Of a DNA stretch of 64,000 nucleotides, positions 49,253 to 57,881 are shown one piece after another. The stretch lies in the NCBI GenBank assembly GCA_963818725.1, contig CAWFTU010000001.1, positions 310,001-374,000 of the forward strand. The letters run 5' to 3'. How positions within the stretch are numbered: the first letter of the stretch is position 1; each line of letters opens with the position of its first letter. The position numbers and the translations under genes are program-made. The stretch is from DATFDN01 sp963818725 (GTDB lineage Bacteria; Pseudomonadota; Alphaproteobacteria; Acetobacterales; Acetobacteraceae). The notes beneath the pieces were generated by a model that worked only from the letters and a program-made list of their open reading frames with translations, made no database searches and had not been told where the DNA came from.

Positions 49253-49297
49253 TTGCCGCCAAACCCGCCCCCGGCGGGTCAAGAAGCGAGGCGTTCC

Positions 49298-50578
49298 ATG
49301 AAGCTGATGTGGTTCCACCTGATGCCGTACACCGAGCTGCCGGACGATTTCCGCGACAAGCACCCCTCGGTGTGGGTGGACATCCACTCCTCGCTGTTCG
49401 ACCCAAGGCGCGCGCACCACATGTACAACGACTTCATGGACGAGCTGGAGTACGCCGCCGACTGCGGGTTCGACGCGATCTGCGTCAACGAGCACCACTC
49501 CAACGGTTACGGCCTGATGCCGTCGCCCAACCTGATCGCCTCCTCGCTGGCGCGGCGCACGACCGACGCTGCGATCTGCGTGATGGGCAACTCGCTCGCG
49601 CTCTACAATCCGCCGACGCGCGTGGCCGAGGAGTTCGCGATGCTCGACGTGATCTCCGGCGGGCGGCTGATCGCAGGCTTCCCGGTCGGCACGCCGATGG
49701 ACGATTGCTACGCCTACGGGCAGAACCCAAGCCTGTTGCGCCCGCGCTACTACGAAGCACACGACCTGATTCTTCGGGCCTGGACCGAGCGGGACACCTT
49801 CGCCTTCAACGGCCGCTTCAACCAGCAGCGCTACGTCAACATCTGGCCGCGCCCGATCCAGCGCCCGCACCCGCCGATCTGGATACCCGGCGGCGGCTCG
49901 GTCGAGACCTGGCAGTGGTGCGCCGAGATGGACCATGTCTACTGTTACCTCTCCTACTACGGCTACAAGGCCGGGCGCGCGACCATGGACGGGTTCTGGG
50001 CGGAGATGGACCGGCTCGGCAAGGACCGAAACCCGTACCACGCCGGGTTCCTTCAATTCATCGGCGTGGGAGAAAGCCGCCAGCACGCTTTCGACCTCTA
50101 CAGCGAGGCCGCCGAGTATTTCTACGGCCGCTGCCTGCATGTCGACCCGCGCTTCGCGCTGCCGCCGGGCTACATGAGCGAGGGCAGCCAGCGCGCCGGC
50201 ATCGAGAGCCAGGTCCGCCAGGCGGCGGACGCCAACGTGCGCGGCAAGGGGACCGGCGAGCGCATGGCATCGGTCGCGCGCGAGATGGATGCGATCGTCG
50301 ACCGGGGCTACGTCATCATCGGCTCGCCCGACGAGGTGGCCGAGCAATTGCGCGAGGTGGCGCACAACCTGAACGTCGGCCACCTGATGCTGCTCCTGCA
50401 GTTCGGCAACATGGGCAAGGAGCTCTGCCGGTACAACACCAAGCTGTTTGCCGACCAAGTGATGCCGAAGATCAAGGACGTGTTTTCGGAATGGGAGGAC
50501 CGCTGGTGGCCGCGGCCGATGGCGCCGGAGAGCCGGGCGGAGATACCCGCCTTCGTGCCGCGGCTCGCGGCTGAGTAG
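49298..50578 (+). CDS. LLM-class flavin-dependent oxidoreductase (bacterial luciferase-like)
   Basis: A 426-residue TIM-barrel enzyme that uses reduced flavin and oxygen or F420. The bacterial luciferase-like signature is seen in AADCGFDAICVNEHHSNGYG, SLARRTTDAAICVMGNSLAL, RVAEEFAMLDVISGGRLIAG and HPPIWIPGGGSVET. It belongs to long-chain alkane/sulfonate-type monooxygenases; the substrate is unknown. Two alpha/beta-hydrolase genes follow closely, suggesting an operon that oxidises and then hydrolyses a compound. Confidence 0.9.
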   Translation: MKLMWFHLMPYTELPDDFRDKHPSVWVDIHSSLFDPRRAHHMYNDFMDELEYAADCGFDAICVNEHHSNGYGLMPSPNLIASSLARRTTDAAICVMGNSLALYNPPTRVAEEFAMLDVISGGRLIAGFPVGTPMDDCYAYGQNPSLLRPRYYEAHDLILRAWTERDTFAFNGRFNQQRYVNIWPRPIQRPHPPIWIPGGGSVETWQWCAEMDHVYCYLSYYGYKAGRATMDGFWAEMDRLGKDRNPYHAGFLQFIGVGESRQHAFDLYSEAAEYFYGRCLHVDPRFALPPGYMSEGSQRAGIESQVRQAADANVRGKGTGERMASVAREMDAIVDRGYVIIGSPDEVAEQLREVAHNLNVGHLMLLLQFGNMGKELCRYNTKLFADQVMPKIKDVFSEWEDRWWPRPMAPESRAEIPAFVPRLAAE

Positions 50579-50610
50579 TCTCCCCGGAAAACGACCAAAG
50601 GGAGCGACAG

Positions 50611-51393
50611 GTGAGCGAACCCGAGACGCTGAGTATCGAGATCAACGGCTTCCCGACCCGGATCTGGCGCAAGGGCAGCGGGCCGGAGCTGGGTTTCCTG
50701 GCCGGGTACGGCGGGCTGCCGCGCTGGGTGCCGTTCCTCGACCACCTGGCCGAGACACGCACCGTGATCGTGCCCTCGCTGCCCGGCTTTCCGGGCGGGG
50801 ACCGTGGGCACACCGTGCTCGACACGCACCTGGACTGGATTCTGACCACGCGCCTGATCCTTGAGCGGGCTGGGTTGGACGGCGCCGACCTTGTGGGCAG
50901 TTCGGTCGGCGGCTCGCTGGTGGCCGAGTTCGCGGCGCTGTGGCCGAGGCGGGTGCGCAAGATCGCCCTGATCGCGCCATTCGGGCTGTTCGAGGAGCGG
51001 GAGCCCGCCACCGATCCCTGGGCGCAGCGCCTCGATGACGTGCCCGGACTGATGTGCGCCGATCCCGAGACCTGGAAGGCGCTGAAGGCTCCGCCGGAAG
51101 GCGCCAACTCGGTCGAGTGGCCGATCGAGCAGACCCGCGCCAACGAGGCCGCCGCGCGCCTTCTTTGGCCCTTGGGCAACACCAAGCTCGAGAAGCGGCT
51201 GCCCCTGATCCAGGCTCCCACCTTGCTGATCTGGGGCGAGCGGGACCGCATCATGCCTCGCGCCTACGCCGATCGGTTCCGTGCCGCCCTCAAGGGCGAA
51301 ACCGAGCTGCGCGTCATCGAGGGCGCCGGGCATCTCGCCGAGCTCGACCAGCCGCGCGCCGTGGGCGAGGCGATCCTGGGCTGGATGGCGTAG
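50611..51393 (+). CDS. Alpha/beta hydrolase
   Basis: A 260-residue hydrolase from a GTG start with ribosome-binding-like GGGAG upstream. The nucleophile elbow is GSSVGGS, and the catalytic His is likely the one in EGAGHLAELDQP. The lid region is short. It is in line with the flavin oxygenase before it and the next hydrolase, so probably one operon for breakdown of an ester or lactone. No specific function can be assigned. Confidence 0.88.
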   Translation: MSEPETLSIEINGFPTRIWRKGSGPELGFLAGYGGLPRWVPFLDHLAETRTVIVPSLPGFPGGDRGHTVLDTHLDWILTTRLILERAGLDGADLVGSSVGGSLVAEFAALWPRRVRKIALIAPFGLFEEREPATDPWAQRLDDVPGLMCADPETWKALKAPPEGANSVEWPIEQTRANEAAARLLWPLGNTKLEKRLPLIQAPTLLIWGERDRIMPRAYADRFRAALKGETELRVIEGAGHLAELDQPRAVGEAILGWMA

Positions 51394-51397
51394 CCCC

Positions 51398-52354
51398 ATG
51401 ACGCTCGATCCCGACACGTTGATCGTGCTTGAGATGATGCGGGCCGCCGACCGCCCGCCTTTCGAGCAGCTCACCCCGAACGAGGCGCGCGCCGCCTACG
51501 CGGCCAGCCGCGCCGCGCTCCAGCCTGATCCGGAGCCGGTCGGCGAAACGCGCGACCTCAGCGCCCCTGGCCCGCTCGGCGACGTGCCGCTTCGATTCTA
51601 CCGGCCAGCGGACAGGGCAGGGGCGGAGGTGTTGCCAGCCCTTGTCTATTATCACGGCGGCGGCTGGCTTCTCGGCGGCCTGGAGTCGCACGACGTCATC
51701 TGCCGCCGGTTCGCCAACCTCGCGCGCTGCGCGGTGATCTCGGTCGATTACCGCATGGCGCCCGAGCACAAGTTCCCGGCCGCCGTGCAAGACAGCGCCG
51801 CCGCGACGCGCTGGGTGATCGAGAACGCCGAGCGGCTGCGGATCGATCCCGCCCGTGTGGCGGCGGGCGGCAACTCGGCGGGCGGCAATCTGGCGGCGGT
51901 CATGGGGCTGATGGCGCGCGACGGCGATCTGCCGAGAATAGCGTTCCAGCTCCTGATCTATCCCACCACCGACATGATGATGGTGACGATCTCATCGCAA
52001 ACCGTGCGCGAGGGCGTGCCGCTCACCAGCGGCACGATGAGGTGGTTCATCGACCACTACCTGCGCGACGCGGCGGACGGGCTGGATTGGCGTGCCTCGC
52101 CGCTGCGCGCGGCCAGCCTCGCCGGAACCGCGCCCGCATTGGTGCTGACCGCCAGCGCCGATCCGCTGCGCGACGAGGGCCTCGCCTACGCAGAGCGCCT
52201 GGAGCGGGAAGGGATGCGGATCAAGCTCCTGCACGTCTCCGACCAGGTCCACGGCTTCGTCAGCATGGGCCGGATCATCCGCGCCGCGGATGTCTCGTTG
52301 CAGGCCATGGCGGCTGTGCTGAGGCAGGCATTGTCGCTCCCCGACAACGGATAG
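51398..52354 (+). CDS. Hormone-sensitive-lipase family alpha/beta hydrolase
   Basis: A 318-residue esterase starting MTLDPDTLIVLEMM, 5 bases after the preceding stop. It has the HSL-family oxyanion motif YYHGGGWLLGG, the nucleophile motif GGNSAGGN (Ser in GxSxG), the Asp in ASADPLRDEG and the His in DQVHGFVSMG. Members hydrolyse short acyl esters. The close spacing of three genes points to a catabolic operon. Confidence 0.92.
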   Translation: MTLDPDTLIVLEMMRAADRPPFEQLTPNEARAAYAASRAALQPDPEPVGETRDLSAPGPLGDVPLRFYRPADRAGAEVLPALVYYHGGGWLLGGLESHDVICRRFANLARCAVISVDYRMAPEHKFPAAVQDSAAATRWVIENAERLRIDPARVAAGGNSAGGNLAAVMGLMARDGDLPRIAFQLLIYPTTDMMMVTISSQTVREGVPLTSGTMRWFIDHYLRDAADGLDWRASPLRAASLAGTAPALVLTASADPLRDEGLAYAERLEREGMRIKLLHVSDQVHGFVSMGRIIRAADVSLQAMAAVLRQALSLPDNG

Positions 52355-52366
52355 CGGCGAAGCCGC

Positions 52367-52537
52367 TCAAGGCGGAGGCTGGCTGGCACGACGCGCCAAC
52401 ACCAGCCCTTCGCGCGCCAGGTCGCGGAGCACGGCGCGGGCCAAGTCGCGGGCCTGGGCGTCCGTGACCACCGTGAACAGCCGCCCGACCGCGCGGGCGA
52501 CCGCCTCCACCGCCGCGTCCTCGTCCAGCTCCGTCAC
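52367..52537 (-). CDS. Small conserved-looking protein of unknown function
   Basis: A 56-residue frame starting at GTG (52,537), which overlaps the stop of the upstream gene by GTGA. The sequence (TELDEDAAVEAVARAVGRLF then VVTDAQARDLARAVLRDLA) is helix-forming and acidic/alanine-rich. The overlap favours a real translationally coupled gene. No family is recognised. Confidence 0.5.
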   Translation of the reverse strand: MTELDEDAAVEAVARAVGRLFTVVTDAQARDLARAVLRDLAREGLVLARRASQPPP

Positions 52538-53079
52538 TGTCCCCGCCCCAGAGCGCGGGCGCTGGCGGCGTAGAAGGCCAGCGAAAGGGCGGAGTTCAGG
52601 AGCCGGCCGCGCGCGAGCTGCGCCACACCCACGCCGGTCAGCAGGGTGGCCAAGCCGGGCCGCCGCAAGGCGCGGAACGCGGTGAAGCCGTTCCACAGGT
52701 TCTCGACGGCCGAGTCGCCAACGACACGACCGCGCGCGAGCTGCACGACGGACGCGGCGCCGAAGCCGATCGCCGCGAGCCCGAAGGGAGAGGGGGGCGC
52801 GACCGGCCGGCTTATGTGCCGGACAGGCGGCTTGGGGGCCACGATGTCGAACCCAAGGTCGCGCGCGATGGGCTCGATCTCTCCCTCATGTTCCACCAGC
52901 AGGCCCGACGTGACCGGATTGGCCCGCACCGCCCGCACCGTGGGTAGACCGCGCGCTTGCTCGGCCACGCGCGCGAAGAACGCGGCATCGCCACGCCGGG
53001 CCGGGATGCGCAGGCGCGTCCGGCCTGGCAGCCGGTGGGTGATTGTCGCCGCCGAACGAGCTGTCGGTTCGTCCTGCAT
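52534..53079 (-). CDS. HMA-like domain membrane protein
   Basis: A 181-residue protein starting MQDEPTARSAATIT. The N-terminal part THRLPGRTRLRIPARRGDAA then VRAVRANPVTSGLLVEHEG looks like a ferredoxin-like HMA_2 domain that lacks the metal-binding CxxC. The C-terminal half has hydrophobic stretches (FGLAAIGFGAASVVQLARG, ATLLTGVGVAQLARG). Such proteins occur beside a DUF5132-like gene as here. The function is unknown. Confidence 0.7.
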   Translation of the reverse strand: MQDEPTARSAATITHRLPGRTRLRIPARRGDAAFFARVAEQARGLPTVRAVRANPVTSGLLVEHEGEIEPIARDLGFDIVAPKPPVRHISRPVAPPSPFGLAAIGFGAASVVQLARGRVVGDSAVENLWNGFTAFRALRRPGLATLLTGVGVAQLARGRLLNSALSLAFYAASARALGRGQ

Positions 53080-53195
53080 GTCCGCCTCCCACGACAATGC
53101 CCAAGCGCCTTTGAACCACTCTGGCCTCGCACGAGGCAATTACCCCGCGTAATCTTTAAGACATAGGATTCCCGATTGTCCGAAGGAGAGTCACC

Positions 53196-53474
53196 GTGGC
53201 ACGAGGATACGGGGCCGGTATGGCCACTGGGCTGGCGGTCGGCGTCGCAGCCGCGTTCCTGCGTCCACTTTGGCTGCCGGTCATGACGCGATGGGGCCGG
53301 CCGGCCGCGAAGGCCGCGATCAAGCAAGGCGTTGTGGCCTACGAGCTGGGCCGCGAGCGCGTGGCGGAACTCGGCGAGAGCATGAGCGACCTGTTGGCCG
53401 AGGCCCAGGTCGAGCTGGCCACTGAGCGCGCGAGGCAGCATGTGGCCGAAGCCTCCGCTGGTTCCGGAGAGTGA
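53196..53474 (+). CDS. DUF5132-like small membrane protein
   Basis: A 92-residue protein starting at GTG with a strong ribosome binding site (AAGGAGAG). It has a hydrophobic N-terminus (GAGMATGLAVGVAAAFLRPL) and a helical C-terminus (VAELGESMSDLLAEAQVELA). It is divergent from the HMA-like gene, with 116 bases between starts. The resemblance to DUF5132 proteins is by recall. Confidence 0.6.
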   Translation: MARGYGAGMATGLAVGVAAAFLRPLWLPVMTRWGRPAAKAAIKQGVVAYELGRERVAELGESMSDLLAEAQVELATERARQHVAEASAGSGE

Positions 53475-53562
53475 TAGGGACAGCCGCGATATGGACTGTC
53501 GTGCCTATGAGCGCCGCGTTCCGTATCGTTCGCCTGGATTCCAGCCTTTTGGGTGTAAAAGC

Positions 53563-54192
53563 TCAGCTCAGCAACACGCCATGCTGGCGAAGGAAGCCGA
53601 GCAGCGGCAGCATTGGTAGACCCAATATCGCGGCGTGCTCGCCCTCGATCCGTTCGAACAGGTGAATGCCGAGACCTTCCAATCGATAGGCGCCGACGCT
53701 CGACGTGACGGCCGCCCCCTCCGCTTCGAGATAGGCGTCGAGAAACGCATCCGAGATCGCGCGCATGAACAGCCGCGGTTGGGCGAGGTGCTGCCAGAGG
53801 CGCCGTCCGCCCTGCTGGCAGACAATCGCCGTGGCCAGCACGTGCGGCTTGCCGCGCAGAGCGCGAAGTTGCGCGCGCGCGGCATCGGTGTGCTCCGGTT
53901 TGTCGAACCACGCTCCCTCGCAGACCAGAATCTGGTCCGCTCCGATCACGATCGCGTTGGGCTCGCGCGTGGCGACGCGCTCGGCTTTCAGCGCGGCCAA
54001 CCACGTCGCGGCGTCTTCCGCGCTCGCGCCCTCCGCGCGAGCGCCGCGCTTGATCTCCGCCTCGTCCACGGCGGTTGGCCGGATGGCCAAGGTGAGCCCG
54101 GCCGCCTCCAGCAACCTGCGCCGCGCGGCGGAGCTGCTGGCCAGTATGATCGGCGGCGCGAGTTCCTGAAACATTGCCAACTGGTCTGACAT
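53563..54192 (-). CDS. Maf-family nucleotide pyrophosphatase
   Basis: A 209-residue protein of the Maf/YhdE/YceF family. The fingerprint IILASSSAARRRLLEAAGL and the conserved DEAEIK, LKAERVA, VIGADQILVCEG and GLPMLPLLGFL segments are present. Such enzymes hydrolyse non-canonical or modified nucleoside triphosphates (dTTP/UTP or 7-methyl-GTP) and restrain septum formation. Which specificity applies here is uncertain. Confidence 0.92.
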   Translation of the reverse strand: MSDQLAMFQELAPPIILASSSAARRRLLEAAGLTLAIRPTAVDEAEIKRGARAEGASAEDAATWLAALKAERVATREPNAIVIGADQILVCEGAWFDKPEHTDAARAQLRALRGKPHVLATAIVCQQGGRRLWQHLAQPRLFMRAISDAFLDAYLEAEGAAVTSSVGAYRLEGLGIHLFERIEGEHAAILGLPMLPLLGFLRQHGVLLS

Positions 54193-54204
54193 GCGCGCGG
54201 GTCG

Positions 54205-54230
54205 GGAACCTTTCTATCCGGTGGCGCGTC
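54205..54230 (+). promoter_or_regulatory. Possible EcfG-type general stress promoter
   Basis: GGAAC at 54,205-54,209 is followed after 17 bases by CGTC, one mismatch from the GGAAC-N16/17-CGTT consensus of alphaproteobacterial EcfG promoters. It lies 26 bases before the first of two DUF2382 genes. The match to a stress-type gene makes it plausible. Confidence 0.45.
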
Positions 54231-54255
54231 ATTAGCCCATAGCACGGCAGTTGGG

Positions 54256-54696
54256 ATGGCGCGCGTGGCGGAGACTGACAAGCCCGGGACGGAGATGGTT
54301 ATTCCAGTCCTGGAGGAGCGGGCTGTGGTCGGCACGCGGGAGGTCGAGGCCGACCGGGTGCTTGTCCGCACGCGTGTCGAGACGCGAGACGAGACGGTGG
54401 AGCGGCTGCTGCGCAGCGACACGGTCGAGGTCGAGCGTGTTCCAATCGGACGCGTCGTCGAGACCGCGCCCGAGCCGCACGAACGGGACGGTGTTTTGAT
54501 CGTCCCGGTCGTCGAAGAGGAGTTGGTGCTTCGGACGCGCCTCGTCTTGAAGGAGGAGGTGCATATCCGGCGCATCGAGGGCAAGCGGCCGGTGCGTCAC
54601 GACGTCCGGCTTCGGCGCGAGGTGGTCACCGCCGAGCACCTGCCCGTCACCACGTCAGACATCAAGAAGGATGCAGACAATGGCAAACACGAATGA
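54256..54696 (+). CDS. DUF2382 (YsnF/AvaK) domain protein
   Basis: A 146-residue protein that is almost wholly a DUF2382 domain: VIPVLEERAVVGTREVEADR, VERVPIGRVVETAPEPHERD and VLIVPVVEEELVLRTRLVLK. The end (NGKHE) overlaps the start of the next DUF2382 gene by 17 bases. The protein has no signal peptide or membrane span. Role unknown; family members respond to stress. Confidence 0.82.
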   Translation: MARVAETDKPGTEMVIPVLEERAVVGTREVEADRVLVRTRVETRDETVERLLRSDTVEVERVPIGRVVETAPEPHERDGVLIVPVVEEELVLRTRLVLKEEVHIRRIEGKRPVRHDVRLRREVVTAEHLPVTTSDIKKDADNGKHE

Positions 54697-55699
54697 CCCG
54701 CTGATGCCTGAGAGAACCCTCGCGACCGATCCAGCGAGCCGGACCGACTCCGGACGCGGGTATCAGATCGTGGCGATGTTTGCGAGCTTCGAGCGGGCGC
54801 GCGCCGCGCGCGACCGCCTGGTCGAGGAGGGCATCCCCAGGGCGGACATGGACATCATCAACCGTGACGCCGAGGAGGGTCATTCCAGTTTCAATTACGA
54901 GCGGGACGACGAGGGGTTCTGGGGTGCGGTCAAGCGCTTCTTCGTTCCCGACGAGCATGCCGCCGGCTACACGGAAGGCCTGCGCCGCGGTCACGCGATG
55001 CTGGTCGTCCGTCCCCCGTTCGAGCAGCACGACCGGATCGTGCAGATCCTCGAAGGATACGATCCGATCGACTTCGACGCGCAGGAAGACGAGTGGCGCG
55101 CCGGCGGCTGGACAGGTACCGCGCCCGCGGCGCGGACAGCCGAGACGACGAGCTTGGGTACCGCGGCCTCTGAGCAGACGGCCGCGCGCCCGTTGACGGC
55201 CGAGACCCCGCTTGCGACCGAAACGCCGGTTGCGGCCGAAACAAGAACCGAGCGGACCGTCGCAGCGACGCCCGCCACGGCGACGGAGGCGATCCCGGTT
55301 GTCCAGGAGGATATCCGCGTCGGCAAGCGCCAGGTCGAGCGCGGCGGGGTGCGCGTGCGCAGCTATGTGCTGGAGCGCCCCTTCGAGCAGGATGTGACGC
55401 TGCGTGAGGAGCGTGTCGAGGTCGAGCGCCGGCCAGTCGATCGTCCGGTGGGCACAGTACCGGCGGAGGCCTTCCGCGAGCGCTCGATCGAGGTGACCGC
55501 GACCGGCGAAGAGGCCGTCGTCCAGAAGGAAGCGCGCGTCGTCGAGGAAGTCGCGGTACGCAAGCAGGCCGAGGAGCGGACCGAGACCGTTCGCGACACG
55601 GTCCGCAAGACAGAGGTCGAGGTCGAGAATACCGGAACGGAGCGGACGGTTCCCCGGACAGAGGCGACGACCACGGAGACGACCCGGAAGACCCCGTGA
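54680..55699 (+). CDS. Stress protein with YflT-like and DUF2382 domains
   Basis: A 339-residue protein (an ATG at 54,671 is 3 codons earlier). The N-terminal part has the general-stress-protein-17M/YflT pattern (YQIVAMFASFERARAARDRL, VEEGIPRADMDIINRDAEEG). A Thr/Ala-rich linker of about 70 residues follows, and the C-terminus is DUF2382 (IPVVQEDIRVGKRQVERGGV, EDVTLREERVEVER-type blocks). The two DUF2382 genes overlap. Base 55,456 region is intact despite an AGTACC hexamer. Confidence 0.85.
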   Translation: MANTNDPLMPERTLATDPASRTDSGRGYQIVAMFASFERARAARDRLVEEGIPRADMDIINRDAEEGHSSFNYERDDEGFWGAVKRFFVPDEHAAGYTEGLRRGHAMLVVRPPFEQHDRIVQILEGYDPIDFDAQEDEWRAGGWTGTAPAARTAETTSLGTAASEQTAARPLTAETPLATETPVAAETRTERTVAATPATATEAIPVVQEDIRVGKRQVERGGVRVRSYVLERPFEQDVTLREERVEVERRPVDRPVGTVPAEAFRERSIEVTATGEEAVVQKEARVVEEVAVRKQAEERTETVRDTVRKTEVEVENTGTERTVPRTEATTTETTRKTP

Positions 55700-56035
55700 T
55701 CCTGATCGGGTCCGGTCCTCCCCCCGCTGGGGGAGGGCCGGCGTTCAGCCGGTCGCGGCGGAGACCGAGATGACCGAGTTGAGTTCTTGACGAAGGGCCA
55801 CCGCCTGCCCACCGTAAGCTCAACGAACATCCGGCGCGCGGTCCCATCCGCGCGTTCGCGCTTCAGCCTAAGAAAGACCGCGCCAGGAACCGCCTGGACC
55901 GATAGTGCTTTCGCTTCCGTGTCAAGGTCCAAGACGGGAGATGCGCTCGACATTAGCGACCCTTTGAATCGTTCAATTATTGGTGAGGATTGCACAACAT
56001 GTTTCGACGAACAACACAAAAGCGCGAGGTGTGAC
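55700..56035. other. Intergenic region before the YidB-like gene
   Basis: These 336 bases hold no gene I can support. A G+C-rich stretch after 55,700 may be the terminator of the DUF2382 operon. The last 100 bases are A+T-richer and probably contain the promoter of the next gene; GAGGTG (56,026-56,031) is its likely ribosome binding site. Confidence 0.4.
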
Positions 56036-56554
56036 ATGGGCTTCCTCGATCATCTGTTGAGCGATGTCGGCAACCCAGCGGACGGTCAAATGGCCAAGCT
56101 GGCGCCGATGCTCCTCTCTGCCCTGGGCGGGGGCGAGGGGCAGAGCGCGCAGGCGAAGGGCCTGTCCGGTCTCGTCGACCGTTTCCACCAGGCGGGGCTG
56201 GGCCAGATCGCCCAGAGCTGGATCAGCAACCAGGCGGCCAATCAGCCGGTCACGCCGGACCAGGTCCATTCCGCGCTGGGAGAGCAGCAGGTCACCGCGC
56301 TCGCGGAGAAAATGGGTCTCCCCAAGACGGGGCTGGTGAGCGTGCTGGCGGGCATGCTTCCGAAACTCGTGGACAGCCTCACGCCAAACGGTCAATTGCC
56401 CCACGCGCCCGACACCCGCCCGATCGAGCAGGCCGGCCTCGCACAGGGACCGGGAGAGGCGGCGGCCTCGGCTGACAGGGATGGTGGTGTGGCCGGGGCG
56501 GTCGGGCAGAGCGATCCGACGGAGTTGATGCAGTCGGGGACGCCGCGCCGGTAA
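56036..56554 (+). CDS. YidB family (DUF937) protein
   Basis: A 172-residue protein starting MGFLDHLLSDVGNPADGQMA. The YidB/DUF937 segments are present: GLSGLVDRFHQAGLGQIAQS, WISNQAANQPVTPDQVHSAL and LAEKMGLPKTGLVSVLAGML. The C-terminal 50 residues are low-complexity. Function is unknown; YidB proteins are small cytosolic proteins often associated with stress clusters, which fits the DUF2382 genes just upstream. Confidence 0.88.
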   Translation: MGFLDHLLSDVGNPADGQMAKLAPMLLSALGGGEGQSAQAKGLSGLVDRFHQAGLGQIAQSWISNQAANQPVTPDQVHSALGEQQVTALAEKMGLPKTGLVSVLAGMLPKLVDSLTPNGQLPHAPDTRPIEQAGLAQGPGEAAASADRDGGVAGAVGQSDPTELMQSGTPRR

Positions 56555-56564
56555 GGGAAGCCAG

Positions 56565-56661
56565 CCCTCACCCCAACCCCCTCTCAGGGAGAGAGGGCGT
56601 TGTACGCACTGTCTTTGCTCGCCACGCCACCTCTCCCGCTGGGAGAGGGTCGGGGTGAGGG
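56565..56661. repeat. Palindromic repeat related to that at 18.5 kb
   Basis: Outer arms CCCTCACCCC (56,565-56,574) and GGGGTGAGGG (56,652-56,661) are perfect inverted repeats. Inside are CCCTCTCAGGGAGAGAGGG and a second hairpin with CTCTCCCGCTGGGAGAG. The layout matches the element between the RND genes. It sits after the YidB gene and just before an IS630 element. Confidence 0.75.
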
Positions 56662-56670
56662 TAGAGTCTA

Positions 56671-57876
56671 AACCGCGTCCAATTTGAGAGCCGTAGTTCG
56701 CTGGTCACTGAGCGGTGACGGTCCCATATAGGAGTTTTCCTATTCGGAGGCGTCAACAAGACAGGTGTTGCGTATAGATTATGAGCGGTGGGGTCAGTCA
56801 GCGGCGGAGTTTCGTCGTCTGGCCTTGAGTGCGCCGCATGCTCGCAGCCGCGAGCGGTTTCTGGCCCTGCATGAGATAGCCCAGGGTGACTGTGCGACGG
56901 CGGTGGCCAGCCGCACGGGTCGCCATCCCCAGACCGTCATGGCTTGGCTGCACATTTACAACGAACACGGCCCCGCGGCGCTGCTGTATCGGCGCACCGG
57001 TGGCCGCCCCCCTTTTGCCCCGAGATAGCGGCAGCGCTCAGTACCGGTGGTGCGCACGGCCCAGCAGGTCGCCGCCGCGCCCCCCATGGCCGAGACTGAT
57101 CCGAAGCCCCGCTGGACGCTGCGCCGTCTGGTGGGGCTTGTGCAAGCGCGCTTCGGGTGCCGCCGCTGCCGCGAAACCATCCGGCTGGTTCTGCATCGGA
57201 TGGGGCTGTCGTGGCAGAAGGCGAAGAAGCTACTGGGCCGTGCCAGTGCGGAACGGCGAGCGGCGTTTGTTGAACAGATGCGTCCACTGCTGGATGGTGC
57301 GCAGCGGGACCGTCATCAGTTGGTCTACCTGGATGAAGCGCACATCCGTCAGGACGTCGATCCTGGGCATGGCTGGGGCGTGCGCGGCCAGCGCTTTTAT
57401 GTCGCCTCCACCTCGCCCGCCCTGGCCGACAAAGTCTCGTTCTATGGCCTGTATCTCTACAATGAGGGACAGGTCCGGATCTGGCCGTATCCGCGCGCCA
57501 CGGGCGAACACACGATCGACGTTCTACGCCGACTGCGTGCCGAATTCCCCAACGGCAGGCTCATCGTGATCTGGGATGGCGCGCCCTATCACCGGGCTCA
57601 GTCCGTATGGTCCGCTGCCGCAGGTCTGAAGATCGAACTCGTGCCGTTACCCGGCTACAGTCCGGATCTGATGCCAGTAGAGGCACTGTGGCGCTGGCTG
57701 CGCGAGGACGTCACCTATCATCACTGCCATGCCTCCACCACGGATCTGACCCGCCGCGTCGCCCACTTCCAGGCCACGCTTAATCAGGCACCCTATGCCA
57801 TCGCAGATCGCCTCTGGGTTAAGGACCAGCTCAATCCTGAGGAGGAGAAACTACGGTTCTCAAAGTAGACGCGGTT
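56671..57876 (+). mobile_element. IS630-family insertion sequence (copy 2)
   Basis: A 1,206-bp element different from copy 1. Ends: left AACCGCGTCCAATTTGAGAG, right (read inward) AACCGCGTCTACTTTGAGAA. TA dinucleotides flank it at 56,669-56,670 and 57,877-57,878. It ends only 5 bases beyond the last base of the penicillin-binding protein stop codon. Its transposase is broken. Confidence 0.9.
56765..57868 (+). pseudogene. IS630 transposase with internal stop
   Basis: The N-terminal part LRIDYERWGQSAAEFRRLAL to LLYRRTGGRPPFAPR ends at a TAG (57,026-57,028). The same frame reopens with VRTAQQVAAAPPMAETDPKP and carries the DDE residues in LVYLDEAHIRQD, LIVIWDGAPYHRAQSVW and PLPGYSPDLMPVEALWRWLR, to KLRFSK. 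Between them the usual family sequence (CPEIAAAL) is readable in another frame. One missing T in the run at 57,013-57,016 and one extra base near 57,043 would restore a full protein. Two compensating errors or true decay are both possible. Confidence 0.75.
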
Positions 57877-57881
57877 TAGGT

